Positions 1-7,273 of a stretch of 64,000 bases of DNA are shown here, one piece after another. Positions within the stretch are counted from its first letter, which is position 1; each line of letters opens with the position of its first letter. Location: contig CAZHAK010000005.1 of assembly GCA_964530625.1 (NCBI GenBank), positions 88,875 to 152,874 of the forward strand. Direction: 5' to 3'. The notes under the pieces were generated by a model, which did not search any database, was not told the DNA's origin, and worked only from the letters and a program-made list of their open reading frames with translations. This stretch comes from JABWCQ01 sp964530625. GTDB lineage: Bacteria; Electryoneota; RPQS01. The translations under genes and the position numbers were made by a program.

Positions 1-1
1 T

Positions 2-445
2 GATCAAGCGCCCTTAGGTGAGCTGTTCACAGACGGGGAATTGGCAATCGTCCGGAGTGAAGCGGAGCTGAAGAAGGCACTAGCATACTATCTCACGCAT
101 TCCGATAAGCGACTCCAAATGTGCGAAGCAGCGCAAGCGAGAGTCCTGCGTGAACACACATATGCGCATCGAATGAGGTGTGCTTTGGACCAAGTCTTTG
201 CGATCCCGATGAAACCCAAAGTGATTTCAAGACAGCCAACCATTGCCGATTTGAAAACCGCGGCATGGGGAAACTCCGACATGCAGGCATTCCTATCTCA
301 GTTCAATGACACGGAGCCTGCATCTCTTGTCAAACTTTGCGAGAAAGTTGGCGGCCACGGCGGAAGCCTTTCGCGCGCGGAACTCACGATATTGCTGATG
401 CGAGAGTTTCGAAACTGGGGAGTCGAAAAAGGCGTCATCCAATGA
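2..445 (+). CDS. C-terminal part of a CgeB-like glycosyltransferase (cut by window start)
   Basis: The reading frame is open from base 2, so the gene starts outside the window; a TTG at 41 is internal, not a start. The visible 147 residues carry a pattern typical of the end of CgeB/GT4-like glycosyltransferases: a Glu/Leu-rich helix with 'YYLTHSDKR', then 'ARVLREHTYAHRM', where the enzyme normally closes over its nucleotide-sugar. The family transfers sugars to glycans or proteins in the cytoplasm. Its stop overlaps the start of the next glycosyltransferase (ATGA at 442-445), so the two are translationally coupled and lead into the flagellin genes. A role in flagellin glycosylation is inference from position. 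Only the tail is visible, so the family call is moderate. Confidence 0.6.
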   Translation, partial: DQAPLGELFTDGELAIVRSEAELKKALAYYLTHSDKRLQMCEAAQARVLREHTYAHRMRCALDQVFAIPMKPKVISRQPTIADLKTAAWGNSDMQAFLSQFNDTEPASLVKLCEKVGGHGGSLSRAELTILLMREFRNWGVEKGVIQ

Positions 446-1998
446 ACGATGCATTGGTCATAGCGATCACGCGTCTGGGCGACTTGATTCAAACAGAGCC
501 GATGATTCGTGCTATTAAGCGCGATTCTTTCACTAATCATGTTACTGTGCTAACCGAAAAATCCTTTGCGCCGGTTGTGCAACTTTTCAGCAGCGTTGAT
601 GAAATTGCCGTCGTTGACTTTGGTGTGATACTAGGCAAACTCGATCAGAGGGAACCGGAGCTTCCACTTAGTGCGTATTGCGATGTTTCGCGGTGGCTGG
701 AAGAAAAGAGTTTTAGCGCGGTCTACAACTTAACGCACTCGCGTCCGTCAATGATGCTGGCTGCGCTTGCCAAGCCTATGGCGGAAGGCGTCACACTCAG
801 TCACGACTTGACACAGGTGGTTAATAGCAGGTGGTTGCAATATTTCTTCGCGACCAATCTTGCTCGTCCGTGGTGCTCTTTCAATTTGGTTGACATCTAC
901 GTCAACGCCGTTGCACCCCTGACCTCGTTTGAGGACAGAACGCCGTTTATCGGCGCACCAAACCGGGATACAAGAAGTCCTCAAAAGTGGAGCGACATCG
1001 AGTGTGTGCTTCATGTTGGTGCTTCGCAATCTGACAAACAATGGCCGCTCGACAAGTTTGTGTCACTGTGCAGAGATCTTCTTGCACGTGGAGTGGGCGT
1101 GACATTGATTGGAGGAGCAAAGTCAGAAGTCGTTAGCAATGCGTTCCCGAAACACTGCAAATTTTGTGATCGAACTGGGCAAACGTCCATAGCCGATCTG
1201 ATTGATCTCTTTGGAAGCGCCGATATTCTTATCTCGGCAGACTCCGGTCCCGTTCACGTCGCGGCTTTGTGCAAGCTGCCCATCATTGCGATTGAAGGAG
1301 GCTCGGCGCACGGCTTCGAAACTGCGCCGTACATCGAGAATGCGTTCGTCATTCAACCCCATTTAGAAAACGTGGTGAGTCGGACACCTGGCAAGAAGTT
1401 CACGTCGGCTTCTGCAGAAATGGTATCCAAACAAACTGTGCTTTCGATCTTTGATTTGCATTTTGGTGAAAGTTCGGATATCGTCGTGTCGGAAGGATGT
1501 ACGGTGTACAAGACATTCGCTGACAGAGCGATCCCGGGACTCGGATTGCGCGCCATCGCTGGCGGCCACTCGAAGTACGAAGAATGGCAACAGCGATTGC
1601 GTGAATTTTGGTGGCACTTGATCGGTGCGCGACATGCAGGAGTGGATCCATCAACTACGGAACTGGCATTGGCAGCACAGCGATCCGCAAGCGCCGCAAA
1701 AATGATTCGTTTACAGACAATGGACGTTTCACGACTGAAGAATTGTGCGGCGGCACTCAGTCAGGCTGAACGAGATATCCAGAATTTGATCGGCACTCAT
1801 CCGCCCTTACATTGCCTGAATAGCTTTCTGCAGATAGCCAGAGGAAGCGTGTCCGGGGAGACCGCAGAGGAACAGGCGCTCGAGCTTGAAGAACTGTATT
1901 CGGATTTCGCTGGTGCCGCGCATATTCTTTTGCCGCCGGAGAACCAATCGAATAACAAAAAGATAACAAATTACAATGTCACGGAGGCAATAGTATGA
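442..1998 (+). CDS. Glycosyltransferase family 9 (heptosyltransferase-like)
   Basis: This 518-residue protein has the two-lobed GT9 layout. The N-terminal lobe opens with 'ITRLGDLIQTEPMIRAI'. The C-terminal lobe has 'HVGASQSDKQWPLDKF', 'VTLIGGAKSE' and the nucleotide-sugar signature around 'ADLIDLFGSADILISADSGP' plus 'HVAALCKLPIIAIEGG'. GT9 enzymes add heptose or related sugars to LPS core or, in some flagellar loci, to flagellin. The last 190 residues are extra compared with WaaC/WaaF (about 320-350 aa) and match nothing I recognise. The start is ATG 442, overlapping the upstream stop, rather than an upstream in-frame ATG at 337 inside the previous gene. It ends in an ATGA overlap with the next ORF. 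Flagellin modification is inferred from context. Confidence 0.8.
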   Translation: MNDALVIAITRLGDLIQTEPMIRAIKRDSFTNHVTVLTEKSFAPVVQLFSSVDEIAVVDFGVILGKLDQREPELPLSAYCDVSRWLEEKSFSAVYNLTHSRPSMMLAALAKPMAEGVTLSHDLTQVVNSRWLQYFFATNLARPWCSFNLVDIYVNAVAPLTSFEDRTPFIGAPNRDTRSPQKWSDIECVLHVGASQSDKQWPLDKFVSLCRDLLARGVGVTLIGGAKSEVVSNAFPKHCKFCDRTGQTSIADLIDLFGSADILISADSGPVHVAALCKLPIIAIEGGSAHGFETAPYIENAFVIQPHLENVVSRTPGKKFTSASAEMVSKQTVLSIFDLHFGESSDIVVSEGCTVYKTFADRAIPGLGLRAIAGGHSKYEEWQQRLREFWWHLIGARHAGVDPSTTELALAAQRSASAAKMIRLQTMDVSRLKNCAAALSQAERDIQNLIGTHPPLHCLNSFLQIARGSVSGETAEEQALELEELYSDFAGAAHILLPPENQSNNKKITNYNVTEAIV

Positions 1999-2609
1999 AA
2001 ATCCTCATGAACGGTATGGAACTCAGCCGCGAAGCTCAAGGAAACATGGAAGTGGGTCAAGTGCTTTCAGAAGTTCAATCCGAAATCCATCAGGGCGGAA
2101 AAGTTCTCATCGGCGCCGCGATGGACGGTGTGCCTATTGAACATGGTTTTCGACGCAAACGTCAGCTTGCAACACCGGTGACCCGCGTCTCTAAACTTGA
2201 ATTGACGATTCAAAATCCTGAGGTCATTGCAGAACAAATATTAAAAGATTCGTTGCAAATGTATCGGCAGATCGAGCAGGAAGTGCCTTCACTCGCGACG
2301 AGATTCCGAATCGGCGATGAGTTCGAGGCGAATCAGCAATTGGCCGATGTGCTTGAACGCCTGACGCTGTCACTCAAAGGAACGTCGCTGGCGCTCAACA
2401 GCAAGTCGACCGCGGATGGCCTCTACGCACGGTTGAATCAGGCTGGAGGCGAACTTCTGCCCGTGTTGGATCGAGTACTTGCCGCCCAAACTTCCGGCGA
2501 CTACACTGCTTTGGCTGATCAATTGGAGCACAAGCTGCCAAAGGCCCTGAAACAGTGCTATGAATGCATGACCGAAACGGCTGAAAATCCGACTGGAGTT
2601 GTAGAGTAA
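1995..2609 (+). CDS. Unknown 204-aa protein of the flagellar locus
   Basis: The family is not recognised. The protein is soluble, mostly helical by composition after residue 70, and has no signal peptide or membrane segment. The first 70 residues look like a small beta-rich domain ('GKVLIGAAMDGVPIEHGF'). The rest has Leu/Glu/Gln-rich helices such as 'EVIAEQILKDSLQMYRQIEQE' split by short loops. Its ATG overlaps the stop of the GT9 gene (ATGA), so it is translated with the glycosyltransferases. It ends 18 nt before a sigma-28-like promoter that serves the next operon. It may be an accessory factor of flagellin modification or export, but nothing in the sequence proves it. Confidence 0.65.
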   Translation: MKILMNGMELSREAQGNMEVGQVLSEVQSEIHQGGKVLIGAAMDGVPIEHGFRRKRQLATPVTRVSKLELTIQNPEVIAEQILKDSLQMYRQIEQEVPSLATRFRIGDEFEANQQLADVLERLTLSLKGTSLALNSKSTADGLYARLNQAGGELLPVLDRVLAAQTSGDYTALADQLEHKLPKALKQCYECMTETAENPTGVVE

Positions 2610-2627
2610 CCGACCCATGAGGCAAAT

Positions 2628-2655
2628 TAAAGTTATGAAACGAGTATTCCGATAA
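2628..2655 (+). promoter_or_regulatory. Sigma-28 (FliA)-type promoter upstream of merR-flagellin 1
   Basis: The -35 element TAAAGTTA (2628-2635) and the -10 element TCCGATAA (2648-2655) match the flagellar sigma-28 consensus TAAAGTTT / GCCGATAA at 7 of 8 positions each. The gap is one base longer than the usual 11. The promoter lies 40 nt before the MerR-like gene, and flagellin 1 has no room for its own promoter, so one late-class transcript probably carries both. Confidence 0.65.
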
Positions 2656-2694
2656 CCTGAGTGTAAGGAATCTTTCTAATCTGGAGTACTTGTC

Positions 2695-3069
2695 ATGAAG
2701 CATGAAGAATTATTGACTGCGCCTCGCGCAAGGTCACCCAAAGGTCCAAAGCTCTATTCCATCGGGCAAGTGCATGCCATAACAGGCATCCCCAAGCCGA
2801 CCATTCGTTACTGGGAGAAGGAGTTTGAATCCTATTTGGAGCCCTTGCGCACTACCGGAAACCAACGTCGCTACGACGAAAAGTCAATTGCCGATCTCGA
2901 GAAAATCAACTATCTGGTGAAAGTCCAGGGGTACACACTCGATGGTGCGAAAAGAAAACTTGAACTGCTGCGCAAAGTTGATATCGAGCGACCCCATAGT
3001 AATGACCCGATGGCTGAACTCGCAAGAACAATGTCTGATTATTTACTGAAGAAGTTGTCCCGCGATTAG
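2695..3069 (+). CDS. Small MerR-family transcriptional regulator
   Basis: This 124-residue protein has a winged-helix MerR domain at about residues 20-90: 'YSIGQVHAITGIPKPTIRYWEKEF' is the helix-turn-helix, followed by the wing 'TTGNQRRYDEKSIADLEKI' and the helix 'LVKVQGYTLDGAKRKLE'. There is no effector domain after it, only about 30 residues, so it resembles the minimal MerR proteins found next to cell-cycle or envelope genes rather than metal sensors. The start ATG 2695 has a GGAG ribosome site 10 nt upstream. It lies between a sigma-28-like promoter and flagellin 1 (29 nt spacing), so it should be co-expressed with filament protein. That suggests a role in late flagellar regulation, which is inference. 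Confidence 0.85.
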   Translation: MKHEELLTAPRARSPKGPKLYSIGQVHAITGIPKPTIRYWEKEFESYLEPLRTTGNQRRYDEKSIADLEKINYLVKVQGYTLDGAKRKLELLRKVDIERPHSNDPMAELARTMSDYLLKKLSRD

Positions 3070-3098
3070 CGGGTGAATCCAAATATCACGGGAGTAAC

Positions 3099-3998
3099 AT
3101 GAGTACACGTATCAATCACAATCTGCTTTCCCTTGGCGCGCAACGCGCCGTGTGGACTGCGCAAAGCGACCTTGACTCGGCCGTGCAGCGACTGTCAAGC
3201 GGTTTGCGAATCAACTATGCGTGGGATGATCCCACGGGTTTAGGTATCAGCGAGCGGCTACGTGCATCTATTAGCGGAATGATAGAGGCAGAGAAAAACG
3301 CAAGCTACAACATCAACATGATGCAGACAGCCGAAGGCGCGCTGGCTGTTATCGATGAGAAACTGATCAGAATGCGAGCGATCGCCATTCAAGCCGCTAA
3401 CGGAGTCTTAACCACGCTCGATCGCCAAGTCGCAAACGTGGAATTTCAGCAGTTAAAGAGCGAAATGGATCGTATCGCTCGTACGGCGAACTACAATGGT
3501 TTCTATCTTTTGGACGGTTCCCGCTCCGCCTCTACTGAGAACACCGATCCGACTCTGGCGTTTGGCTTCAATGCCGTCACGACCGCCGCGGAAGCAAGCT
3601 CAATCAAATTCCATATCGGTGAGAACAACAACGTCGGCCAGGACTACTACTACATTAATATCGCCGGCATGACGGCTGATGAACTTGGAGTCGCCTCGCT
3701 CGACGTGTCAAACACTGCAACCGCGCAAGCCGCAATTGAGACGCTCATTCAAGCCATCAACTCGAAAGACACCACGCGCACATTTCTCGGGTCGATGGTC
3801 TCGCGGTTGCAAAACACCATTCTGAATTTGAAAATTTCGCGCGAAAATGCCACGGCTTCCGAATCGCAGATTCGAGACGCGGACTTCGCCGAAGAAATGT
3901 CGAACTTTACGCGCGCGCAAATCCTGATGCAGACCGGTGTCTCTATGCTTGGTCAAGCGAACCAGATTCCGAACATTGTCGCCCAGTTGGTCGGATAA
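3099..3998 (+). CDS. fliC: Flagellin 1
   Basis: This 299-residue filament subunit has the conserved D0/D1 ends of flagellin and a short variable middle (about residues 150-220), so the outer D2/D3 domains are largely missing. The N-terminus 'MSTRINHNLLSLGAQRA' and 'LDSAVQRLSSGLRIN' is typical, as is the C-terminus 'NATASESQIRDADFAEEMSNFTRAQILMQ'. The usual 'DDAAGLAIS' segment is replaced by 'WDDPTGLGIS' near residue 47. GGGAG lies 7 nt before the ATG. It is about three-quarters identical to flagellin 2 at 6263 by eye. It is exported unfolded through the flagellar secretion system, with FliS (9186) as the likely chaperone. Confidence 0.95.
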   Translation: MSTRINHNLLSLGAQRAVWTAQSDLDSAVQRLSSGLRINYAWDDPTGLGISERLRASISGMIEAEKNASYNINMMQTAEGALAVIDEKLIRMRAIAIQAANGVLTTLDRQVANVEFQQLKSEMDRIARTANYNGFYLLDGSRSASTENTDPTLAFGFNAVTTAAEASSIKFHIGENNNVGQDYYYINIAGMTADELGVASLDVSNTATAQAAIETLIQAINSKDTTRTFLGSMVSRLQNTILNLKISRENATASESQIRDADFAEEMSNFTRAQILMQTGVSMLGQANQIPNIVAQLVG

Positions 3999-4003
3999 CC
4001 TGA

Positions 4004-4372
4004 ATGATGAGTAAGGAAGGACAGCATACTACCAATTCTATTGGACCATCGGAAGATCTGTTTGACCAGCTCAGACAGATCTCCGATGCTCTGTGGGACG
4101 CCGCGCAGCGGACCTCACTTCCTGAAGTGAATTCACTCCTAGATCTAAGGCAATCTATAATTGAAAAGATCGCCGAGTTGAAACCTTTGGAAGACGCCCA
4201 GAGTCGCGAAGTCAAGGCAATCATTGCGTCCGACAAATATCTCGTGAGACAGCTAAACACTGAACTTTCTTGGCTGGAACGCAGGCTTAAGGGACTCGGA
4301 CAGAGACGGGAAGCCGCAGCGGGCTATCGCACACTCAGTACACAAAAGAGCTACGTAACAAGGAGCGGCTGA
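4004..4372 (+). CDS. Small helical FliT/FlgN-like flagellar protein
   Basis: This 122-residue, wholly helical protein has no membrane segment. The pattern 'LLDLRQSIIEKIAELKPLED' followed by a long amphipathic helix and 'GYRTLSTQKSYVTRSG' resembles FliT/FlgN-type export chaperones, small proteins found beside flagellin and cap genes that keep axial proteins unfolded and bind the export ATPase. Sequence similarity in this family is weak, so the call rests on size, helix content and its place 5 nt after flagellin 1. Two ATGs (4004 and 4007) are adjacent and either could be used; no clear ribosome site precedes them, so translation is probably coupled to flagellin 1. Confidence 0.5.
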   Translation: MMSKEGQHTTNSIGPSEDLFDQLRQISDALWDAAQRTSLPEVNSLLDLRQSIIEKIAELKPLEDAQSREVKAIIASDKYLVRQLNTELSWLERRLKGLGQRREAAAGYRTLSTQKSYVTRSG

Positions 4373-4376
4373 TCAG

Positions 4377-6122
4377 ATGTGTGGCTCCGTTGCTCTTCTT
4401 AATGACACCATTGAACTTGAATCTGCCGTTCGCTCCGCGCTGAAACTGCTTGAAGCTCGTGGGCCGGATGGCAATGGTATCTCCATTGTTTCCGGCGGTG
4501 CGTTAGGCCATTGCAGACTTTCGTTGAGGGATGCCGATGGCGGCGCTCAGCCCATGAAACTCGCGGACGGCCGTACGCTGGCGTATGTCGGAGAGCTCTA
4601 CAACGAGCATATGCTGCGCAATCTGCTGCAGCTTAACGGGAAACTTCCCCGCACCGCCAGTGACACAGAGACTCTCGCCCATGCCATTGAGCAATGGGGA
4701 GATCAGGCGTGGAAAATGATTGAGGCAATGTTCGCAGTTATGCTACTGTCACCCGACGGCAGCGTTTTGCAGCTCATTCGGGATCGTCACGGTGTCAAAC
4801 CGATTTTTTTCGCGCGAGGAGCTTCTACCGTCGCCGCTGCAAGCCAACCCTCTGCGCTACGTGAATTCGGCTATGGACAAGTTGCGTCTTTGCCCGCGCT
4901 GGTTCACTACTTAAGAACTTCGCAAGTCTGTTTCCACGAGCAATCCGTTTGGAGTGACATTCAGCTCACACCGCCGGGAAGCATCGTGACCCTCGGGCTC
5001 GAATCCGCGAATCACGCGACGTGGGCCGATGAACTGACATTTAATGGGGAAGAGCCGACGGACCCGGCGCAGCACTCGAGATTGACGGCCTTATTGAATG
5101 AAGCAGTCTATCGCCAGAGTCAAGCGGACACGCCAGTCGGAGTCTTCTTGTCAGGCGGCATTGACAGCTCCCTTTTGGCCGCGTTGCTCGCCAACATGCT
5201 GAAGAATCCAGTTCGGACCTTCGCGATCGGACTTCAGCATGACACCGAAGACCTCCGATACGCTCAAGTCGTCGCGAAACACATCCGGTCCGTTCACGAG
5301 CAGGTGGTGCTTACCCCCGATGAGTTCTTTCGGCATATGCGTGAATTGACCGCGATTCGCGCACTGCCCGTTTCGCTGCCGAACGAAGTGCTTATATATA
5401 GGTTGTCGCTCCAAGCGAAGAACTCGGTGAAAGCAGTTCTCTCCGGAGAGGGAGCGGACGAGCTGTTCGGAGGATATCATCGTCTTCAAGTCAGGTTGCG
5501 AAATCGCAACAGAGAGGACACGCTTCGCGCATATCGTGACAACACGGCGTGGTTCAGCGCAAATGACCTCGCGAACGCGTTGCAAGATCAAACAGCCGTA
5601 ACGGAATGCTTGCACAATGATTCAATGGAATTGCAAAGGCTTCTCAAAAATGTTCCGGCTCATGCCGCCGTCCGGTCAATATTGTTGAAAGATCATTTCC
5701 CACATCTATTGTTGAGATTGGACGGCGCCTCCATGGCCGGATCAATTGAAGGACGCGTTCCATTTACCGATTCAGATATCGTCCGTTTCGCGGCGCAGTT
5801 GCACGACAAAGATCTCGCCCCGGCTTTCGGAATGGAGAAACCGATACTAAGAAAATCAGCTTTGGGTTTATTGCCCGAAGAGGTTTTGAGGCGACCTAAA
5901 CGGGCCTTTAGTGCCTCTCTTGCGACACTTTTTGAATCCAATGCGGGTCAATTGGAATTATTTAACTCTCTTTCACAGCCCGTGATTGCTAAACTGTTTG
6001 ATGCAGAAAAACTTGAGAAGATTTTAAGTGAAGATCGTGAAAGCCAAGTGTTTCATAGAACTTGGCTCATTTGTTCTTTAGGCATGTGGAGTGACCTCTG
6101 TCGGGTCAGTCAAATTAACTGA
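4377..6122 (+). CDS. asnB: Asparagine synthetase (glutamine-hydrolysing), AsnB-type
   Basis: This 581-residue two-domain enzyme transfers ammonia from glutamine to an aspartyl-AMP-type intermediate. The N-terminal glutaminase domain begins 'MCGSVALLND', giving the catalytic N-terminal Cys after Met removal, with 'GPDGNG' and 'GELYNE' following. The synthetase domain has the PP-loop 'VFLSGGIDSSL' near residue 257 and 'LSGEGADELFGGY' near 360. AAGGAG precedes the ATG, and the gene starts 4 nt after the FliT-like gene. It sits between two flagellin genes, an odd place for amino-acid biosynthesis. AsnB paralogues in glycan and flagellar modification loci amidate sugars or peptides, so a modifying role is possible. 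The natural acceptor cannot be told from sequence. Confidence 0.9.
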   Translation: MCGSVALLNDTIELESAVRSALKLLEARGPDGNGISIVSGGALGHCRLSLRDADGGAQPMKLADGRTLAYVGELYNEHMLRNLLQLNGKLPRTASDTETLAHAIEQWGDQAWKMIEAMFAVMLLSPDGSVLQLIRDRHGVKPIFFARGASTVAAASQPSALREFGYGQVASLPALVHYLRTSQVCFHEQSVWSDIQLTPPGSIVTLGLESANHATWADELTFNGEEPTDPAQHSRLTALLNEAVYRQSQADTPVGVFLSGGIDSSLLAALLANMLKNPVRTFAIGLQHDTEDLRYAQVVAKHIRSVHEQVVLTPDEFFRHMRELTAIRALPVSLPNEVLIYRLSLQAKNSVKAVLSGEGADELFGGYHRLQVRLRNRNREDTLRAYRDNTAWFSANDLANALQDQTAVTECLHNDSMELQRLLKNVPAHAAVRSILLKDHFPHLLLRLDGASMAGSIEGRVPFTDSDIVRFAAQLHDKDLAPAFGMEKPILRKSALGLLPEEVLRRPKRAFSASLATLFESNAGQLELFNSLSQPVIAKLFDAEKLEKILSEDRESQVFHRTWLICSLGMWSDLCRVSQIN

Positions 6123-6125
6123 CCC
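6103..6125 (+). terminator. Perfect 8-bp hairpin across the asnB stop codon
   Basis: GGGTCAGT (6103-6110) pairs fully with ACTGACCC (6118-6125) around a 7-nt loop, and the stop codon lies in the 3' arm. No T-run follows, so this is not a classical terminator; it could slow transcription or protect the 3' end before the flagellin 2 promoter 23 nt downstream. Confidence 0.3.
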
Positions 6126-6147
6126 TAAACTCCGTCCAGAGGGGAAT

Positions 6148-6174
6148 TTAAGTTCAGGAAAGGGTCGCCGATAA
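6148..6174 (+). promoter_or_regulatory. Sigma-28 (FliA)-type promoter of flagellin 2
   Basis: The -10 element GCCGATAA (6167-6174) matches the flagellar sigma-28 consensus at every base. The -35 element TTAAGTTC (6148-6155) lies exactly 11 nt upstream, the canonical gap. The 5' leader would be about 80 nt, ending in a GGAGGAGG-like ribosome site before flagellin 2. Confidence 0.8.
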
Positions 6175-6262
6175 TTCTGATGAACCGCGCCAAAATGGCG
6201 TGGACAATCCATCTGAGCTTAATCGGTAACTATCCAGAACAGCTCCCTCGGAGGAGGAACAA

Positions 6263-7162
6263 ATGAGTACACGTATCAACCACAATCTGCTGTCACTTGG
6301 CGCACAACGCTCCGTGTGGACAGCACAGAACGACTTGGACAGCGCTGTTCAACGGCTTTCAAGCGGGCTGCGGATCAACTACGCGTGGGATGATCCCACG
6401 GGACTTGGCATTAGCGAGCGCATGCGTTCTTCGATCGTCGGTATGGTCGAAGCCGAAAAGAATGCCTCATACAATGTCAACATGATGCAGACCGCTGAAG
6501 GCGCGTTGGCTGTCATTGACGAAAAACTGGTGCGGATGCGCGCCATCGCCGTGCAGGCAGCGAACGGTATTTTGACGACTCTCGATCGCCAAGTTGCGAA
6601 CGTCGAGTTCCAACAGTTGAAGTCGGAAGCCGACCGTATCGCCAAGGTATCCAACTATAACGGATACAAATTGCTGGACGGTTCGCGTGCAGCATCAAGC
6701 CCGAATGCTGATCCGACGCTGGCACTGGGCAGTAACGCCGTTGTCACTGCATCTGACGGAGCAGCTATCAAGTTCCATATCGGCGAAAACAATGTCGCCG
6801 GCCAGGATTACTACTATGTGAACCTGGGCGGAATGACCGCAGAAGATCTGAACATCGCATCTTTGCAGGTTTCCGACACCGCGTCGGCACAGGCCGCGAT
6901 TGAAACACTGATATCTGCAATCAATTCGAAAGACACGGAGCGCACGTTCATCGGCTCAATGGTCGAACGTCTCCAAAATACGATTCTGAATTTGAAGATT
7001 CAGCGTGAAAATGCGACGGCATCCGAATCGCAAATCCGCGACGCGGACTTTGCCGAAGAAATGTCGAACTTCACTCGTGCGCAAATCTTGATGCAAACGG
7101 GTATCTCGATGCTTTCGACTGCCAATTCGATGCCGAACATCGTCGCACAGCTCGTCGGATAA
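6263..7162 (+). CDS. fliC: Flagellin 2
   Basis: This is a second 299-residue flagellin, the same length as flagellin 1 and nearly identical in the first 130 and last 60 residues. Differences concentrate in the short middle (about residues 145-225). It keeps 'LDSAVQRLSSGLRIN' and shares the unusual 'WDDPTGLGIS' segment. It has its own perfect sigma-28 -10 box and a GGAGGAGG ribosome site, so it is probably the more strongly and separately expressed filament subunit. A long nested inverted repeat follows the stop codon. The pair suggests a filament built from two subunits or a switch between them; the sequence cannot decide. Confidence 0.95.
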   Translation: MSTRINHNLLSLGAQRSVWTAQNDLDSAVQRLSSGLRINYAWDDPTGLGISERMRSSIVGMVEAEKNASYNVNMMQTAEGALAVIDEKLVRMRAIAVQAANGILTTLDRQVANVEFQQLKSEADRIAKVSNYNGYKLLDGSRAASSPNADPTLALGSNAVVTASDGAAIKFHIGENNVAGQDYYYVNLGGMTAEDLNIASLQVSDTASAQAAIETLISAINSKDTERTFIGSMVERLQNTILNLKIQRENATASESQIRDADFAEEMSNFTRAQILMQTGISMLSTANSMPNIVAQLVG

Positions 7163-7163
7163 T

Positions 7164-7236
7164 CGGAAGAAATTCTCCCCGATATCGTTCAGGTCGTTCC
7201 GCGCCTTAGCGCGGACGACCGACGGGGTTTCTTCCG
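7164..7236 (+). terminator. Nested long inverted repeat behind flagellin 2
   Basis: The outer arms CGGAAGAAA + CCCCG (7164-7172, 7177-7181) pair with CGGGGTTTCTTCCG (7223-7236). Inside, TCGTTCCGCGC (7194-7204) pairs with GCGCGGACGA (7209-7218), with one bulged T. No T-run follows directly. It is likely a 3'-end stabiliser or partial terminator that makes flagellin mRNA exceed downstream fliD mRNA. Confidence 0.55.
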
Positions 7237-7273
7237 ATGGAACCCCAAAATTTTTGAACGATAGGGAGGAGTT

